From NCBI RefSeq assembly GCF_024753205.1, contig NZ_JANUGZ010000002.1:744001-808000 (forward strand): a stretch of DNA of 64,000 bases, in the 5' to 3' direction. Positions within the stretch are counted from its first letter, which is position 1. Every line of letters begins with the position of its first letter. Both the position numbers and the translations under genes were made by a program. Under the pieces are notes generated by a model. It did not search any database. It had not been told where the DNA came from and saw only the letters and a list, made by a program, of their open reading frames with translations. Shown here in pieces: positions 38,745 to 48,124 of the stretch. This DNA comes from Massilia aurea (GTDB lineage Bacteria; Pseudomonadota; Gammaproteobacteria; Burkholderiales; Burkholderiaceae_D).

Positions 38745-40268
38745 ATGACTACGCCTACCGCCCGCCTGCATCTGCTGCTGCTACTCCTTGCCCTGAGCGC
38801 CGTGCCCACTGCCCATGCTTGGCAGGCCGAGCCCAAGCGTTGTCAATTAACCCAGCTCGCGACGCTGCCCGTACGCTATACCGGCCCGGACCTGAACCTG
38901 ACGATCGAAGGGCGGATCGACGGCACGCCGGCCGACATGCTGGTCGACACCGGCGCCAATGGCACGATACTCACGCGTACCGCGACCGAGCGGCGCGCGC
39001 TGACCCTGCGCCCTACTGACGGGCGTGCCTATGGCATTGGCGGCGCGGCCCGCATCTACAGCGCGCAGATCAAGGAATTCAAGGCCGGGCCGGCGGCGAT
39101 CACCAACAGCCGCGTACGGGTACTGGGTGACTTCGGCACCGCGCCATCGTTCGAAGCGATTCTCGGCGCGCCCTTCCTGCTCCAGTCCGACCTCGAGATT
39201 TCCCTGGCCACCAAGGAAATCAAGTTCTTCAAACCGACCAATTGCGATAGCGCGCACCTGGCCTACTGGGACGAGAACGCGATCAAGATTCCTTTTCGCT
39301 GGACCAGCTCGCGTCAGGCCAATCCCGAATTCAAGGTGCTCCTGAACGGCAAGGAGGTCACGGCGGTGATCGACAGCGGCTCCGCCAGCACGCTGATGAC
39401 GCGCCGGGCCGCGGAAAAAGCGGGCCTGAACATGAACTCGCCAGACGTCGGACGCGCTGGCGAAGTGGGCGGCGTCGGGGCCATGCGCATCGCACGCTGG
39501 AACGTGACGCTGGACAAGCTGCAGATCGGCCGCGAGACGATCAGCAATGCCGACATCGGCGTGATCGACACGAATGATCTCGACGTCGACCTGCTGCTCG
39601 GCGCCGACTTCCTGCGCTCGCACCGCGTCATGTTCGCGATGAGCCAGAAGAAGCTGTACTTTACCTATGTCGGGGGCGACGCACTTGGCCAGCGGCGCCG
39701 CATCGAACCATGGCTGCAGCAGGAGGCCGACGCCGGCAATGGCGACGCGCAGATGATGGTGGCCGCGATGCACCGAAGCGGTCATGGCACGCCGCCTGAC
39801 ATGGCGCAGGCGCTGGTCTGGCTCGACAAGGCGGCCGCCAGCGGAAACCCGCGCGCCAACCTGGTCGTCGGCCAGCGCCTGATGAAAGAACGCCGCTATA
39901 CCGAAGCGGTGGTGCGGCTGCGCCAGGCGCTCGACCGCATGCCGGGCGAGCGCTCCGGCGCGCTGATGCTGTACACGGCGCGCATGCACAATAAAGACCC
40001 CGAGCTGGCGCGGCGCGAACTGGCCAGCGCCTTCACGCACGACCTCGATGAATGGCCTGGGCCGATCGCCGATTTCTATCTCGGCAAGCTCGATGAAGGC
40101 AAGCTGCTCAAGCTCGCTGGCGAAGAATCGGCGCATGCGCTGCGGCGCACCTGCCAGGCGCGCTTTGCGATCGCCGAGCGCCATCGGTTCACGGGCGATG
40201 CCGAGCAGGCCACGCGGGTGCTGGACGCGGCGCCCGAGTGCCGCCAGGGGTCGAAAGAGGCGTCCTGA
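38745..40268 (+). CDS. Exported double retropepsin-like aspartyl protease with Sel1/TPR tail
   Basis: A 507-residue protein with a signal peptide (about residues 1-25, ending AHA-WQ). Two retroviral-type aspartyl protease repeats follow: DMLVDTGANGTILT near residue 65 with EAILGAPFLLQ near residue 138, and TAVIDSGSASTLMT near residue 207 with DLLLGADFLRSHRV near residue 285. Residues about 325-380 contain a Sel1-like repeat (NGDAQMMVAAMHRSG). In eukaryotic and viral relatives two such lobes make one active site; here both are in one chain. Substrate unknown. Context offers no partner. Confidence 0.82.
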   Translation: MTTPTARLHLLLLLLALSAVPTAHAWQAEPKRCQLTQLATLPVRYTGPDLNLTIEGRIDGTPADMLVDTGANGTILTRTATERRALTLRPTDGRAYGIGGAARIYSAQIKEFKAGPAAITNSRVRVLGDFGTAPSFEAILGAPFLLQSDLEISLATKEIKFFKPTNCDSAHLAYWDENAIKIPFRWTSSRQANPEFKVLLNGKEVTAVIDSGSASTLMTRRAAEKAGLNMNSPDVGRAGEVGGVGAMRIARWNVTLDKLQIGRETISNADIGVIDTNDLDVDLLLGADFLRSHRVMFAMSQKKLYFTYVGGDALGQRRRIEPWLQQEADAGNGDAQMMVAAMHRSGHGTPPDMAQALVWLDKAAASGNPRANLVVGQRLMKERRYTEAVVRLRQALDRMPGERSGALMLYTARMHNKDPELARRELASAFTHDLDEWPGPIADFYLGKLDEGKLLKLAGEESAHALRRTCQARFAIAERHRFTGDAEQATRVLDAAPECRQGSKEAS

Positions 40269-40338
40269 GGCCGGCCCCGCGCCGGATCGGCGGCTGCGCT
40301 ACAATGCCCGCTCTCCCCTTTTTTCGCCCCCTCCTGCC

Positions 40339-40767
40339 ATGTTCACTCCGTCCTCGCACGACGTGCGCCGCTTTTTCTGCGACGCCTATCGCAAGCAACG
40401 CAATGGCGAAATCCTGACGCCGATGGACGCCATCGCGGCCGACTGGATCGTGCAGCATCCCGAATACCACGACCAGTTCGAGGACATCGAGGCGGCGATT
40501 GCGCGCGACTATTCGGTCGAAGGCGGCAAGCCCAATCCGTTTTTGCACCTGTCGATGCATCTGTCGATCGCCGAGCAGATTTCGATCGACCAGCCACGTG
40601 GCATCCGCGCCGCGCACGACATGCTGGTGGCCAAACGGGGCGAGCACGATGCCCATCACGAGATCATGGAATGTCTGGGCGAGATGATCTGGGCCTCGCA
40701 GCGGGGTGGCGTGCCGCCCGATACCGAGGCGTATATCGAATGCGTGCGGCGCCGCGCGTTTGCCTGA
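40339..40767 (+). CDS. DUF1841-family protein
   Basis: A 142-residue soluble, acidic, helical protein matching the DUF1841 pattern: FTPSSHDVRRFFCDAYRK, PNPFLHLSMHLSIAEQISIDQPRG and HDAHHEIMECLGEMIW. The closely spaced histidines in the last two blocks could bind a metal. Function unknown. A TACAAT hexamer at 40300-40305 may be its -10 element. Confidence 0.85.
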   Translation: MFTPSSHDVRRFFCDAYRKQRNGEILTPMDAIAADWIVQHPEYHDQFEDIEAAIARDYSVEGGKPNPFLHLSMHLSIAEQISIDQPRGIRAAHDMLVAKRGEHDAHHEIMECLGEMIWASQRGGVPPDTEAYIECVRRRAFA

Positions 40768-40768
40768 T

Positions 40769-42289
40769 TCAAGCGAGTTTGTCGTCCGCGACCCGGTAAC
40801 GCGGGTCTTCCACCAGATTCACCTCGATCATGTCCTGCGCCTTTTCCAGCAGCTCGCGGCAGTCGGGGCTCAGATGGCGCAGATGCAGGCGCTTGCCCAG
40901 CAGGCGGTAACGCTCGGCCAGCGCGTCGATCGCCTGGATCGCCGAATGGTCCACCACGCGCGCATGCAGAAAATCGATCACGACATCCTGCGGATCGTCC
41001 TTCGGCGTGAAGATGCCCTGAAACGCACTCACTGACGCAAAGAACAGCGTGCCGTCGAGCGCATACACCTTCCAGCCTTGATCATCGACCGCGACCGCCG
41101 CCTTCACCTGGCGCGCATGCTGCCACGCGAACACCAGCGCCGAGACGATCACGCCGGTCAGCACCGCCACCGCCAGGTCGACCAGCAGCGTGATTGCCGC
41201 CACCAGCACGACCACGAACAGATCCGCACGCGGCACGCGCCCGGCCAGGCGGAACGTGCCCCATTCAAAGGTCTTTTCGCAGACGACGAACATCACGCCG
41301 ATCAGCGCCGCCAATGGAATCGCCTCGATCCAGCTGGAACCGAACAGGATGAAGCACAGCAGGATCACCGCCGCCGCGATGCCCGACAGGCGCCCCGTCG
41401 CGCCGCTGTTCACATTGATCATGCTCTGGCCAATCAGCGCGCAGCCGCCCATGCCGCCAAACACGCCGCTGACGACGTTGGCCGCGCCGAGCGCCAGCGA
41501 TTCGCGGTTCGGCTGGCCACGGGTGTCGGTGATTTCGTCGATCAGCGTGAGCGTCAGGAGCGATTCGATCAGGCCCACACCCGCCATCACGAGCGCGTAC
41601 GGGAACACGATGCGCAGCGTGTCCCACGTCATTGGCACGTCGGGCAGCGCGAAGCTGGGCAAGCCGCCGGCGATGGAACCGAGGTCGCCCACGGTGCGCG
41701 TCTCGACGCCCAGCAGCGCGCAACCGACGCTGGCCACCAGGATGCCCACCAGCGTGGACGGCACGGCTTTGGTAATTCGCGGCGTCAGGTAGATCACCGC
41801 CATCGTGATGGCGATGATGACACCCATCGTGACCAGCTGCGCGGCCGGCATCCATTGCGGCGTGCCGTCAGGGCCCGCCACCTTGAAGTGCCCGAACTGG
41901 GCGAGAAAGATCACCAGCGCCAGCCCGTTGACGAAGCCGAGCATCACCGGATGCGGCACCATGCGAATGAATTTACCGAGCCGCGCGGCGGCAAACAGCA
42001 GTTGCAGCACGCCCATGAGCACCACGGCCGCCAGCAGGTACTGCGCGCCATGCTGCACCACCAGCGCGATCATCACGACGGCCAGCGAGCCGGCGGCGGC
42101 CGAGATCATGCCGGGCCGCCCGCCGAATGCAGACGTGATGAAGGCGACCAGCACGGCGGCGTACAGGCCGGTAAGCGGCGACAGGTGGGCAACCAGGGCG
42201 AAGGCAATCGCCTCGGGCACGAGGGCCAGGGCGACCGTCAGGCCGCTGAGCAGGTTGGTTTTGAGATAAGCGGGGGAGAGAGATGACAC
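40769..42289 (-). CDS. SulP-family anion transporter with STAS domain
   Basis: An inner-membrane transporter of about 506 residues. The SulP entry motif (LKTNLLSGLTVALALVPEAIAFALVA) lies at the start, followed by some 12-14 hydrophobic segments, with VFGGMGGCALIGQSMINVNSGATGRLSG as the conserved helix pair. A STAS-like C-terminal domain begins near residue 415. Sulfate, bicarbonate or other anions are possible; bicarbonate transporters of the BicA type are similar. The GTG at 42289 has GGAG six bases upstream, and I prefer it to the more upstream TTG. Confidence 0.9.
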   Translation of the reverse strand: MSSLSPAYLKTNLLSGLTVALALVPEAIAFALVAHLSPLTGLYAAVLVAFITSAFGGRPGMISAAAGSLAVVMIALVVQHGAQYLLAAVVLMGVLQLLFAAARLGKFIRMVPHPVMLGFVNGLALVIFLAQFGHFKVAGPDGTPQWMPAAQLVTMGVIIAITMAVIYLTPRITKAVPSTLVGILVASVGCALLGVETRTVGDLGSIAGGLPSFALPDVPMTWDTLRIVFPYALVMAGVGLIESLLTLTLIDEITDTRGQPNRESLALGAANVVSGVFGGMGGCALIGQSMINVNSGATGRLSGIAAAVILLCFILFGSSWIEAIPLAALIGVMFVVCEKTFEWGTFRLAGRVPRADLFVVVLVAAITLLVDLAVAVLTGVIVSALVFAWQHARQVKAAVAVDDQGWKVYALDGTLFFASVSAFQGIFTPKDDPQDVVIDFLHARVVDHSAIQAIDALAERYRLLGKRLHLRHLSPDCRELLEKAQDMIEVNLVEDPRYRVADDKLA

Positions 42290-42363
42290 GAAAAGCTCCG
42301 GCGGGTGACGCGGCAAGGGGCTCGCATGTTACCAGGGAGTGCCTTGCGCGTCTGGCGCCGGGC

Positions 42364-42714
42364 TTATTTCTTGGTCACCAGCTGGCCCGGCAAACTGCCC
42401 AGGTACGCGCCGAGATCGGCCATGTCGCGGTTCGACAGCGGTTGCACCAGCGCTGACATGATCGGGTTCACGCGCCCGTTCGGGCCGGCCCCGCGCTTGT
42501 AGGCGCGCAGCGCCGTCGTCAGGTAGTCGGCGTGCTGGCCGGCCAGTTTGGGGTAGCTCGGGTCGATCGGCTTGTTGAAGTCGGCCCCGTGGCATGAGGC
42601 GCAGTTGTGCGTCTTGGCGAGCGCAGCGCCGCGCGCGACGTCGGCGGCCGATGCGCTTGCGCCCAGCGCGCCCAGCACCATTGAAAAGACAATCCGTTGC
42701 ATGGCGTGGTTCAT
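42364..42714 (-). CDS. Small exported cytochrome c (second of a pair)
   Basis: A 116-residue periplasmic cytochrome c with a signal peptide (about residues 1-23), CASCH near residue 38, and a distal-ligand-type region NPIMSALVQPLS near residue 83. It overlaps the upstream cytochrome by 4 bases (ATGA), so the two are probably translated together, in effect a split version of diheme cytochrome c4. Confidence 0.9.
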   Translation of the reverse strand: MNHAMQRIVFSMVLGALGASASAADVARGAALAKTHNCASCHGADFNKPIDPSYPKLAGQHADYLTTALRAYKRGAGPNGRVNPIMSALVQPLSNRDMADLGAYLGSLPGQLVTKK

Positions 42715-43061
42715 CGCGTGGCCACCGTCTGTTGGGAGTAATAGGCCGCCACGTCGGCGATGTCCTGGTCGGTCAGCGACTTGGCGATATTGACCATCGA
42801 CGGATGCTTGCGGTCGCCCTTGCGGTACGCCTTGAGGGCGGATTCGAGATATTTGGCGGACTGGCCGCCGATCATTGGCACCCGGTAGACTTCGGGAAAC
42901 GCCGTCTTGTAGCCGCCTTGAATGCCGTGGCAGCCGATGCACATCTCGACCTTGGCGACGGCCGCCTTGGGATTGCCGACGACTTCTGCGGCCGTGGCGA
43001 CGGCGCTGCCGGCGGTACAGGCGCATGCTGCCAGTACCAATGGTGCCAAACTTGTTTTCAT
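42711..43061 (-). CDS. Small exported cytochrome c (first of a pair)
   Basis: A 116-residue class I cytochrome c with a signal peptide (about residues 1-24), the haem motif CIGCH near residue 41, and KHPSMVNIAKSLTDQDI, where the Met is the expected axial ligand, near residue 86. Together with the downstream cytochrome it could shuttle electrons in the periplasm. No oxidase genes are nearby, so the partner is unknown. Confidence 0.9.
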   Translation of the reverse strand: MKTSLAPLVLAACACTAGSAVATAAEVVGNPKAAVAKVEMCIGCHGIQGGYKTAFPEVYRVPMIGGQSAKYLESALKAYRKGDRKHPSMVNIAKSLTDQDIADVAAYYSQQTVATR

Positions 43062-43238
43062 GGGCGTCTCGTTAGTTGTAATTCGAAAACCGCAACCGCA
43101 TAAAAAGTTAGCAAAGGTCTACCAACGGGCCGATTCTATCTGAAGACTTGACACCAGTCTACAAACCGGACGGGGGCGGCGCGCCCAGGGTTATGGCGTA
43201 TACTTCCTGCCACCGACCGACTCGACAAAGCACCCGCC

Positions 43239-44096
43239 ATGCATGCTGCTCCCCGCTTCGAAGGCAGCGACAAATACGTCGCCACCGCCGACCTGAAACT
43301 GGCCGTCAACGCGGCCCTGACGCTGGGCCGTCCGCTCCTGATCAAGGGCGAGCCGGGCACCGGCAAGACCATGCTGGCCGAAGAAGTCGCGGCCAGCCTG
43401 AACATGCCGCTGCTGCAGTGGCACGTCAAATCGACCACCAAGGCCCAGCAGGGCCTGTACGAATACGACGCCGTCTCGCGCCTGCGCGACTCGCAGCTGG
43501 GAGACGAGCGCGTGCGCGACATCCAGAACTACATCGTCAAGGGCGTGCTGTGGCAAGCCTTCACGGCGCCCGAACCCGTCGTGCTCCTGATCGACGAAGT
43601 CGACAAGGCCGACATCGAATTTCCGAACGACCTGCTGCGCGAACTCGATCGCATGGAGTTCTATGTGTATGAAACGCGCGAGATGGTCGTGGCCATCCAC
43701 CGCCCGCTCGTGATCATCACGTCCAACAACGAGAAGGAGCTGCCGGACGCGTTCCTGCGCCGCTGCTTCTTCCACTACATCCAGTTCCCGGACCGCGAGA
43801 CGATGGCCGACATCGTCGGCGTGCACTTCCCCAACCTGCGCCAGGATTTGCTGGCCGCGGCGCTGCAAAGCTTCTATGCCATGCGCGATGTACCCGGCAT
43901 CAAGAAGAAGCCGTCGACCTCCGAATTTCTCGACTGGCTCAAGCTGCTGCTGGCCGAGGACGTGCCGGCCGAGGCCCTGCGCGCCAGCGGCGAAGCCAAG
44001 GCCGGTATTCCGCCGCTGCACGGCGCCCTGCTCAAGAACGAGCAGGACGTCGGCCTGTTCGAGCGCCTGATGTTCATGGCGCGGAATAACCGGTGA
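43239..44096 (+). CDS. MoxR-family AAA+ ATPase
   Basis: A 285-residue AAA+ chaperone-like ATPase. Walker A is GEPGTGKTMLAEE near residue 37, Walker B is VVLLIDEVDKAD near residue 115, sensor 1 is ITSNNEKELPDAFLRRC near residue 165, and a lid domain follows. MoxR ATPases work with von Willebrand factor A proteins to assemble or activate metalloenzymes or complexes. The partner is probably the vWA gene that starts 25 bases downstream. Confidence 0.93.
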   Translation: MHAAPRFEGSDKYVATADLKLAVNAALTLGRPLLIKGEPGTGKTMLAEEVAASLNMPLLQWHVKSTTKAQQGLYEYDAVSRLRDSQLGDERVRDIQNYIVKGVLWQAFTAPEPVVLLIDEVDKADIEFPNDLLRELDRMEFYVYETREMVVAIHRPLVIITSNNEKELPDAFLRRCFFHYIQFPDRETMADIVGVHFPNLRQDLLAAALQSFYAMRDVPGIKKKPSTSEFLDWLKLLLAEDVPAEALRASGEAKAGIPPLHGALLKNEQDVGLFERLMFMARNNR

Positions 44097-44121
44097 TGGT
44101 GGCGCCAGCCCCCTCGATGCG

Positions 44122-45291
44122 ATGCTGATCGATTTTTTCCGCGCCCTGCGCGAGGCCCGCATCCCGGTCTCGATCCGCGAATTTTTGACGCTGCTCGACG
44201 CGCTGCAACGCGGCGTGATCGCCCCGTCGCTCGACGACTTCTACTACCTCGCGCGCCTGACGCTGGTGAAGGACGAAGCCCACTTCGACAAGTTCGATCG
44301 CGTCTTCGGCGCCTGGTTCCGCGGCGTCGATGCGGTATTCGACGAGAAGTCCGAGATTCCGCTCGACTGGCTGATCAAGCGCTTCGAGCGCGAGCTCACG
44401 CCCGAGCAAAAGGCGCAGCTCGAAAAATTCGGCTACGACAAGCTGCAACAGCGCCTGCAGGAGCTGCTGAAAGAGCAGAAGGAACGCCACGCGGGCGGCA
44501 GCAAGTGGATCGGCACCGGCGGCACGTCGCCGTTCGGGCATGGCGGCACCAACCCTGAAGGCATCCGCATCGGCGGCGAGAGCCGCAATCGCACCGCCGT
44601 GAAAGTGTGGGACCAGCGCACCTACCGCGACTACGACGGCGAGCGCGAACTGGGCACGCGCAACCTGAAGGTGGCGCTGCGCCGCCTGCGCCGCTTCGCG
44701 CGCCAGGGCGCGGCGGATGAACTGGCACTGGACGACACGATCCGCGCCACCGCCAGCAACGCCGGCTGGCTCGACATCCGCATGCGGCCCGAGCGCAAGA
44801 ACCGGATCAAGGTCGTGATGCTGTTCGACGTCGGCGGCTCGATGGACGACCATATCGAACGCATCGAAGAACTGTTCTCGGCCGCCAGCAGCGAATTCAA
44901 GAACATGGAGTTCTACTACTTCCACAACTGCGTCTACGACTACCTGTGGAAGAACAACGCACGCCGCCACAGCGAGCGCTTTGCGACCTGGGACGTGCTG
45001 CGTAAATATCCGGCCGATACGCGCGTGCTGTTCGTCGGTGACGCAACCATGAGTCCCTACGAAGTCATGGCGCCCGGTGGCTCGGTCGAATACAACAACG
45101 ACGAAGCGGGCGCGGTCTGGCTGGCGCGCTTCATGACCGCGTTTCCGAAATGCGCCTGGCTCAATCCCGAGCCCGAGCACCTGTGGCAGTACCGGCAATC
45201 GATCGCGCTGATTCGCCAGGTGATGAGCAACCGGATGTTCCCGATCACGCTGGAGGGCCTGGAACGGGCCATGCGCTTGTTAAGCAAGTAG
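44122..45291 (+). CDS. CoxE-like von Willebrand factor A domain protein
   Basis: A 389-residue cytoplasmic protein of the CoxE/VWA type. The N-terminal part (MLIDFFRALREARIPVSIREFLTLLDAL) is typical, a Gly-rich middle segment follows, and the vWA domain begins near residue 235 with MLFDVGGSMDDH. The MIDAS-type motif reads D-x-G-x-S instead of D-x-S-x-S. Late conserved blocks are RVLFVGDATMSPYEV and AWLNPEPEHLW. It probably acts with the upstream MoxR ATPase; the client is unknown. Confidence 0.9.
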   Translation: MLIDFFRALREARIPVSIREFLTLLDALQRGVIAPSLDDFYYLARLTLVKDEAHFDKFDRVFGAWFRGVDAVFDEKSEIPLDWLIKRFERELTPEQKAQLEKFGYDKLQQRLQELLKEQKERHAGGSKWIGTGGTSPFGHGGTNPEGIRIGGESRNRTAVKVWDQRTYRDYDGERELGTRNLKVALRRLRRFARQGAADELALDDTIRATASNAGWLDIRMRPERKNRIKVVMLFDVGGSMDDHIERIEELFSAASSEFKNMEFYYFHNCVYDYLWKNNARRHSERFATWDVLRKYPADTRVLFVGDATMSPYEVMAPGGSVEYNNDEAGAVWLARFMTAFPKCAWLNPEPEHLWQYRQSIALIRQVMSNRMFPITLEGLERAMRLLSK

Positions 45292-45362
45292 TGTTAGCAC
45301 GGACACGGACGCGGGCTGCCGGGCGCACTAGAATCGCGCAACGATAAGAAGAAGGAGACCGC

Positions 45363-46553
45363 ATGCCTGACCTGTTGTCCGTATTGACGAGCCTTGCCTG
45401 GCCCCTGGCGATTGCGCTGGCGTGGCTGGCCGGTGAATTTGGCCAGCGCTGGACCGGCCTGCCCCGCATCAGCTTCTACGGCCTCGTCGGCTTCGCGCTG
45501 GGCAGCTCGCAGATCGGCGTGCTGCCCGCGGCCGATCTGGGCCCGGTCGCGCTGCTGGCCAATATCGCCTTCGGCCTGGTCCTGTTCGAACTGGGCAACC
45601 GCATCAATCTGCGCTGGCTCGTCAACAATCCGTGGATCGGCGTGGCCGGCCTGGTCGAGTCCAGCCTGACCTTCGTGCTCGTCTACCTCGTCGCCATCGC
45701 GTTTGGCGCGGCCCAGATTACGGCGCTGCTGATGGCGGCGCTCTCCATGGCCACCTCGCCCGCCACCGTCGTGCGGGTCATCAACGAGCAGAAAAGCTCG
45801 GGCCAGATGACCGAGCGCGTGCTGCACCTGTCGGCCCAGAACTGCGTGCTGGCCGTGTTCGCATTCAATGCCATCATCGGCGTCTGGCTGTTCCACACGC
45901 AGGACGCCGTCAGCGAGGCACTGTGGCAAAGCCTGGTCATGCTCGCTGCGTCGATCGTGGCCGGCGCCGTGTTCGGCTTACTGGTGCCGGCGCTGCTGCG
46001 CGCGATCGGCAATGCGCAGCAGGACACCACCGTCGCATTCGCCCTGGCCGTGATCCTGCTCGTGTCGATGTGCGACGTCGGCGGCCTGTCGCCGGTCGTC
46101 GCAGCGCTGGCCTTCGGCCTGACCGTGCGCTCGCGCCGCGTGACCTTTACCCAGACCCAGCGCAATTTCGGCGCGCTGGGCGAAGTGCTGACCGTGCTGC
46201 TGTTCGTCTACGCCGCTTCGACCCTCGACTGGCGCCTGGTGGCGGCCGGCGGCGTGATGGCGGTGGTCGTGGTGCTGGTGCGGCTGCTGGCCAAGACCGC
46301 CGGCGTGGCCGCGTTCTCGCACCTGTCGGGCGTCACCTGGCGCAAGGGCGCCCTCACGGGCCTGGGCCTGGCGCCGCTGGCCGTGTTCGTGATCCTGATG
46401 CTCGAACATGCGCGCTATGCCGGCCTGAAAGTGGTCGACGACCTGCACGCGATGGCCGCGGTGGCGATGCTGCTCGAAGTGTTTGGCCCGATCATCATCC
46501 AGCGCGCCCTGATCTGGGCGCACGAAGCACCGGAGTCCCATCATGCCGCTTGA
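45363..46553 (+). CDS. Putative cation:proton antiporter-like membrane protein
   Basis: A 396-residue protein with about 11-12 hydrophobic segments. The general pattern resembles CPA2/KefB-type exchangers: [20 protein letters not shown] near residue 62, [35 protein letters not shown] near residue 126, and [15 protein letters not shown] near residue 242. The characteristic acidic pair of electroneutral antiporters is not clear, so the ion is uncertain. The stop overlaps the next gene by 11 bases. Confidence 0.75.
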   Translation: MPDLLSVLTSLAWPLAIALAWLAGEFGQRWTGLPRISFYGLVGFALGSSQIGVLPAADLGPVALLANIAFGLVLFELGNRINLRWLVNNPWIGVAGLVESSLTFVLVYLVAIAFGAAQITALLMAALSMATSPATVVRVINEQKSSGQMTERVLHLSAQNCVLAVFAFNAIIGVWLFHTQDAVSEALWQSLVMLAASIVAGAVFGLLVPALLRAIGNAQQDTTVAFALAVILLVSMCDVGGLSPVVAALAFGLTVRSRRVTFTQTQRNFGALGEVLTVLLFVYAASTLDWRLVAAGGVMAVVVVLVRLLAKTAGVAAFSHLSGVTWRKGALTGLGLAPLAVFVILMLEHARYAGLKVVDDLHAMAAVAMLLEVFGPIIIQRALIWAHEAPESHHAA

Positions 46554-47670
46554 CGCGTTTACCCCGTCCACGCCGCTCACCTTCGGGGTCGAGCTCGAAC
46601 TGCAACTGGTGAACCTGTCGGACTTCAACCTGACCGCCGCCAGCCCCGACCTGATGCATCTGCTGGAGCGCAAGCCGTTCCCGGGCAACGTCACGCCCGA
46701 GATCACCGAGAGCATGATCGAGATTAATTCGAGCGTGCACACATCGTATGGCCCGTTGCTGGCCGAGCTGACCGAGATCCGCGACACGCTGGTCGCGGCC
46801 AGCGACACGCTCAATATCGGCATCGCCGGCGGCGGCACGCACCCGTTCCAGCACTGGTCCGACCAGCGCATTTCGGCCAAGCCGCGCTACGAATACCTGT
46901 CGCAGCTGTACGGCTACCTGGCCAAGCAGTTCACGGTATTCGGCCAGCACGTGCACATCGGCTGCGCCAACGGCGACGATGCGATGTACCTGCTGCACGC
47001 GCTGAACCGCTACCTGCCGCACTTCATTGCGCTGTCGGCGTCGTCGCCGTTCGTGCAGGGTCACGACAGCCTGTTCGAATCGGCACGCTTGAATTCCGTG
47101 TTCGCGTTTCCGATGAGCGGCCGTGCGCCCTTCACGCTCAGCTGGCAGGAGTTCACCGACGTGTACTTCGCCAAGATGGAACGCACGAACATCATCAAGA
47201 GCATGAAGGATTTTTACTGGGACCTGCGACCCAAGCCCGAATTCGGCACGATCGAACTGCGCGTGTGCGACACGCCGTTGACGGTGGAGCGGGCCGCCGC
47301 GCTGGCCGCCTACCTGCAGGCGCTGTGCCACCATCTGCTCGAGCGCAAGGACGAGGCGCCTGCTGAAGACGACTACCTCGTCTACAACTACAACCGCTTC
47401 CAGGCCTGCCGCTTTGGCCTGGATGGCAGCATCACGCACCCGAAAACCTACGACAGCATCGTGATCCGCGACGATATCCTGGCCACGCTCGAACGGATGC
47501 TGCCACACGCCGAAGCGCTGGGCAGCGTCGAGGCGCTGCAGCACTTGGCAGCAGCCGCGCGCGGCGGCAGCGACGCGGCGATCCTGCGTCGGCACGCCGA
47601 GCGCGAAGGCTCGGTCGAAGGGATGGTCAATGCGGCGATCGGGCACTTCCGGGGTGACCGCAGCGCCTGA
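46543..47670 (+). CDS. YbdK-type carboxylate-amine ligase (GCS2 family)
   Basis: A 375-residue ATP-dependent ligase of the glutamate-cysteine ligase 2/YbdK type. [11 protein letters not shown] near residue 12 holds the metal-binding glutamates, [10 protein letters not shown] lies near residue 91 and GQHVHIGC near residue 127. Another core block is [18 protein letters not shown] near residue 228. It joins an amine and a carboxylate, and in E. coli YbdK has weak gamma-glutamylcysteine synthetase activity. The true substrate is not known. It is translationally coupled to the upstream antiporter-like gene. Confidence 0.88.
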   Translation: MPLDAFTPSTPLTFGVELELQLVNLSDFNLTAASPDLMHLLERKPFPGNVTPEITESMIEINSSVHTSYGPLLAELTEIRDTLVAASDTLNIGIAGGGTHPFQHWSDQRISAKPRYEYLSQLYGYLAKQFTVFGQHVHIGCANGDDAMYLLHALNRYLPHFIALSASSPFVQGHDSLFESARLNSVFAFPMSGRAPFTLSWQEFTDVYFAKMERTNIIKSMKDFYWDLRPKPEFGTIELRVCDTPLTVERAAALAAYLQALCHHLLERKDEAPAEDDYLVYNYNRFQACRFGLDGSITHPKTYDSIVIRDDILATLERMLPHAEALGSVEALQHLAAAARGGSDAAILRRHAEREGSVEGMVNAAIGHFRGDRSA

Positions 47671-47682
47671 TCGGGCAACCGC

Positions 47683-48030
47683 TTACCCGGCCACCGGCAC
47701 GCCCTTGCCGACCCAGCCCGTCTTCATGAAGCGCGCCAGCAGCGGCTGTTTGGCAGGCGCCGGCGCCGACAGCCTGGCGTCGACCACGTTGGCCCACTGG
47801 TCAGCCAGCTGCTCGCAGGTGGCGCGCAGCACCGGGTCGATCGTCGGCAGGCGCGCCAGCGCGCACAGGTGGCGCTCGATCACGGATGCCAGCTTGACGC
47901 ACGGCGGCTCGCCATCGCCCTTGGCGCTGTAATGCGACATCAGGTGCAGGAGCGAGGCGACCAGCAGCGTGTCCTGGTTACGCGGCTCGCCCGCTGTGGA
48001 TGGCGTGGTAGGTGTGGGGGAAATCGTCAT
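47683..48030 (-). CDS. Small conserved-looking protein behind a Fur box
   Basis: A 115-residue cytoplasmic protein without a recognised domain. A disordered, Pro/Thr-rich N-terminus (about residues 1-20) is followed by a helical core: TLLVASLLHLMSHYSAKG, CVKLASVIERHLCALARL, TIDPVLRATCEQLADQW. Three cysteines are spread through the core. The start has TGGAGC about 8 bases upstream. A strong Fur box lies at 48065-48083, about 35 bases before the start codon, so the gene is probably repressed by iron. Function unknown. Confidence 0.65.
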   Translation of the reverse strand: MTISPTPTTPSTAGEPRNQDTLLVASLLHLMSHYSAKGDGEPPCVKLASVIERHLCALARLPTIDPVLRATCEQLADQWANVVDARLSAPAPAKQPLLARFMKTGWVGKGVPVAG

Positions 48031-48064
48031 GCGAAGCGCTCCATGGACCAGAACAAGACAATGA

Positions 48065-48083
48065 GATGAGAATGATTCTCATT
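48065..48083 (-). promoter_or_regulatory. Fur box
   Basis: GATGAGAATGATTCTCATT contains the near-ideal 7-1-7 Fur element TGAGAATnATTCTCA and is a perfect 8-1-8 palindrome centred at 48074. It lies in the only gap between the minus-strand gene starting at 48030 and the end of the glutamine amidotransferase gene, so the small gene at 47683 is the sole likely target. Confidence 0.8.
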
Positions 48084-48124
48084 CATTATTCCCGTGTCAC
48101 ACGGCGAAAGCAAGCGATTTCGTG

